Positions 6,324 to 6,528 of a DNA stretch of 6,528 bases are shown in pieces. Source of the DNA: Candidatus Omnitrophota bacterium (GTDB taxonomy: Bacteria > Omnitrophota > Gorgyraeia > Gygaellales > Profunditerraquicolaceae); assembly GCA_028714055.1 (NCBI GenBank), contig JAQTNB010000070.1:1-6528 (forward strand), written 5' to 3'. The position numbers and the translations under genes are program-made. The notes under the pieces were generated by a model, which saw only the letters and a program-made list of their open reading frames with translations, had not been told where the DNA came from and did no database searches. Position 1 is the stretch's first letter; the number at the start of each line of letters is the position of its first letter.

Positions 6324-6528
6324 TGACGCTTATCCTGTATTCCGGCGGGCTGGCCGCGCTTTCCCTGGCGCTCTGGGCGTGGCTTAAGCGGACGCTCTAT
6401 GTGTACAGCTTCCTGAAGGCGCGTTCGGAAAGCGAACGCCTAAGCTCGGAATGCACGCAGCTTTCCGCAAAGAACGACGACCTGCGCGAGGAGATCGCCG
6501 GGCTGCAGCGCGACCTTGAGCAGACTAT
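6320..6528 (+). CDS. Membrane-anchored coiled-coil protein, 3'-truncated by window edge
   Basis: I do not recognise this gene; only its first 69 codons are present. It starts at ATGATGA, where the first ATG (6320) overlaps the TGA stop of the diguanylate cyclase by 4 bases, a typical layout for translational coupling. A second in-frame ATG follows at 6323. Residues 4-22 form one hydrophobic segment ending in Lys-Arg, consistent with a signal anchor whose C-terminal part lies in the cytoplasm. Residues 33-69 are highly charged and helical, with leucines spaced exactly seven apart (41, 48, 55, 62) and hydrophobic residues at 59 and 66, so a dimeric coiled coil is likely. The layout fits another signalling protein (sensor kinase, GGDEF) or an RmuC-like protein, but the missing part decides. 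No good Shine-Dalgarno sits close to the start; AAAGGAAGG at 6291-6299 is about 20 bases away. Confidence 0.8.
   Translation, partial: MMTLILYSGGLAALSLALWAWLKRTLYVYSFLKARSESERLSSECTQLSAKNDDLREEIAGLQRDLEQT

Overview
The window is a densely packed stretch of bacterial chromosome with every gene on the + strand. GC is moderately high, most neighbours overlap or are a few bases apart, and the longest gap is 65 bases. Bacterial DnaJ, bacterial-type AccD, Shine-Dalgarno sites and a consensus sigma-70 promoter make it bacterial. DUF1015, an FmdB-type zinc ribbon, a VanZ-like membrane protein and a UgpC-type ATPase together suggest an uncultured Gram-negative lineage. Candidatus Omnitrophota or another PVC-related group is my impression, not something the sequence proves. 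I see no mobile element, CRISPR array, tRNA or rRNA.

First block (1-3843): the 3' part of dnaJ, a small FmdB-family zinc ribbon, a VanZ-like membrane protein overlapping it, a DUF1015 protein overlapping that, then accD. This looks like one transcription unit mixing protein folding, fatty acid synthesis and three poorly characterised families. The accD ribosome binding site lies inside a perfect 14-base palindrome that touches the start codon.

Second block (3840-6528): a perfect sigma-70 promoter (TTGACA, 17-base spacer, TATAAT) begins on the last bases of accD. It should drive an orphan sugar-type ABC ATPase (UgpC/MsmK/MalK family), a membrane-anchored GAF-GGDEF diguanylate cyclase, and a membrane/coiled-coil protein cut by the window edge. 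The three genes are chained by overlaps of 32 and 4 bases, so translation is probably coupled. The ATPase is broken by a single missing base near 4199; restoring it gives a complete 367-residue protein with all ABC motifs.

The points most worth a second look are the palindrome over the accD ribosome binding site, the promoter overlapping the accD stop, the ATPase frameshift, and the pairing of an orphan transport ATPase with a cyclic-di-GMP enzyme. I see no clearly new defence or mobile system here.
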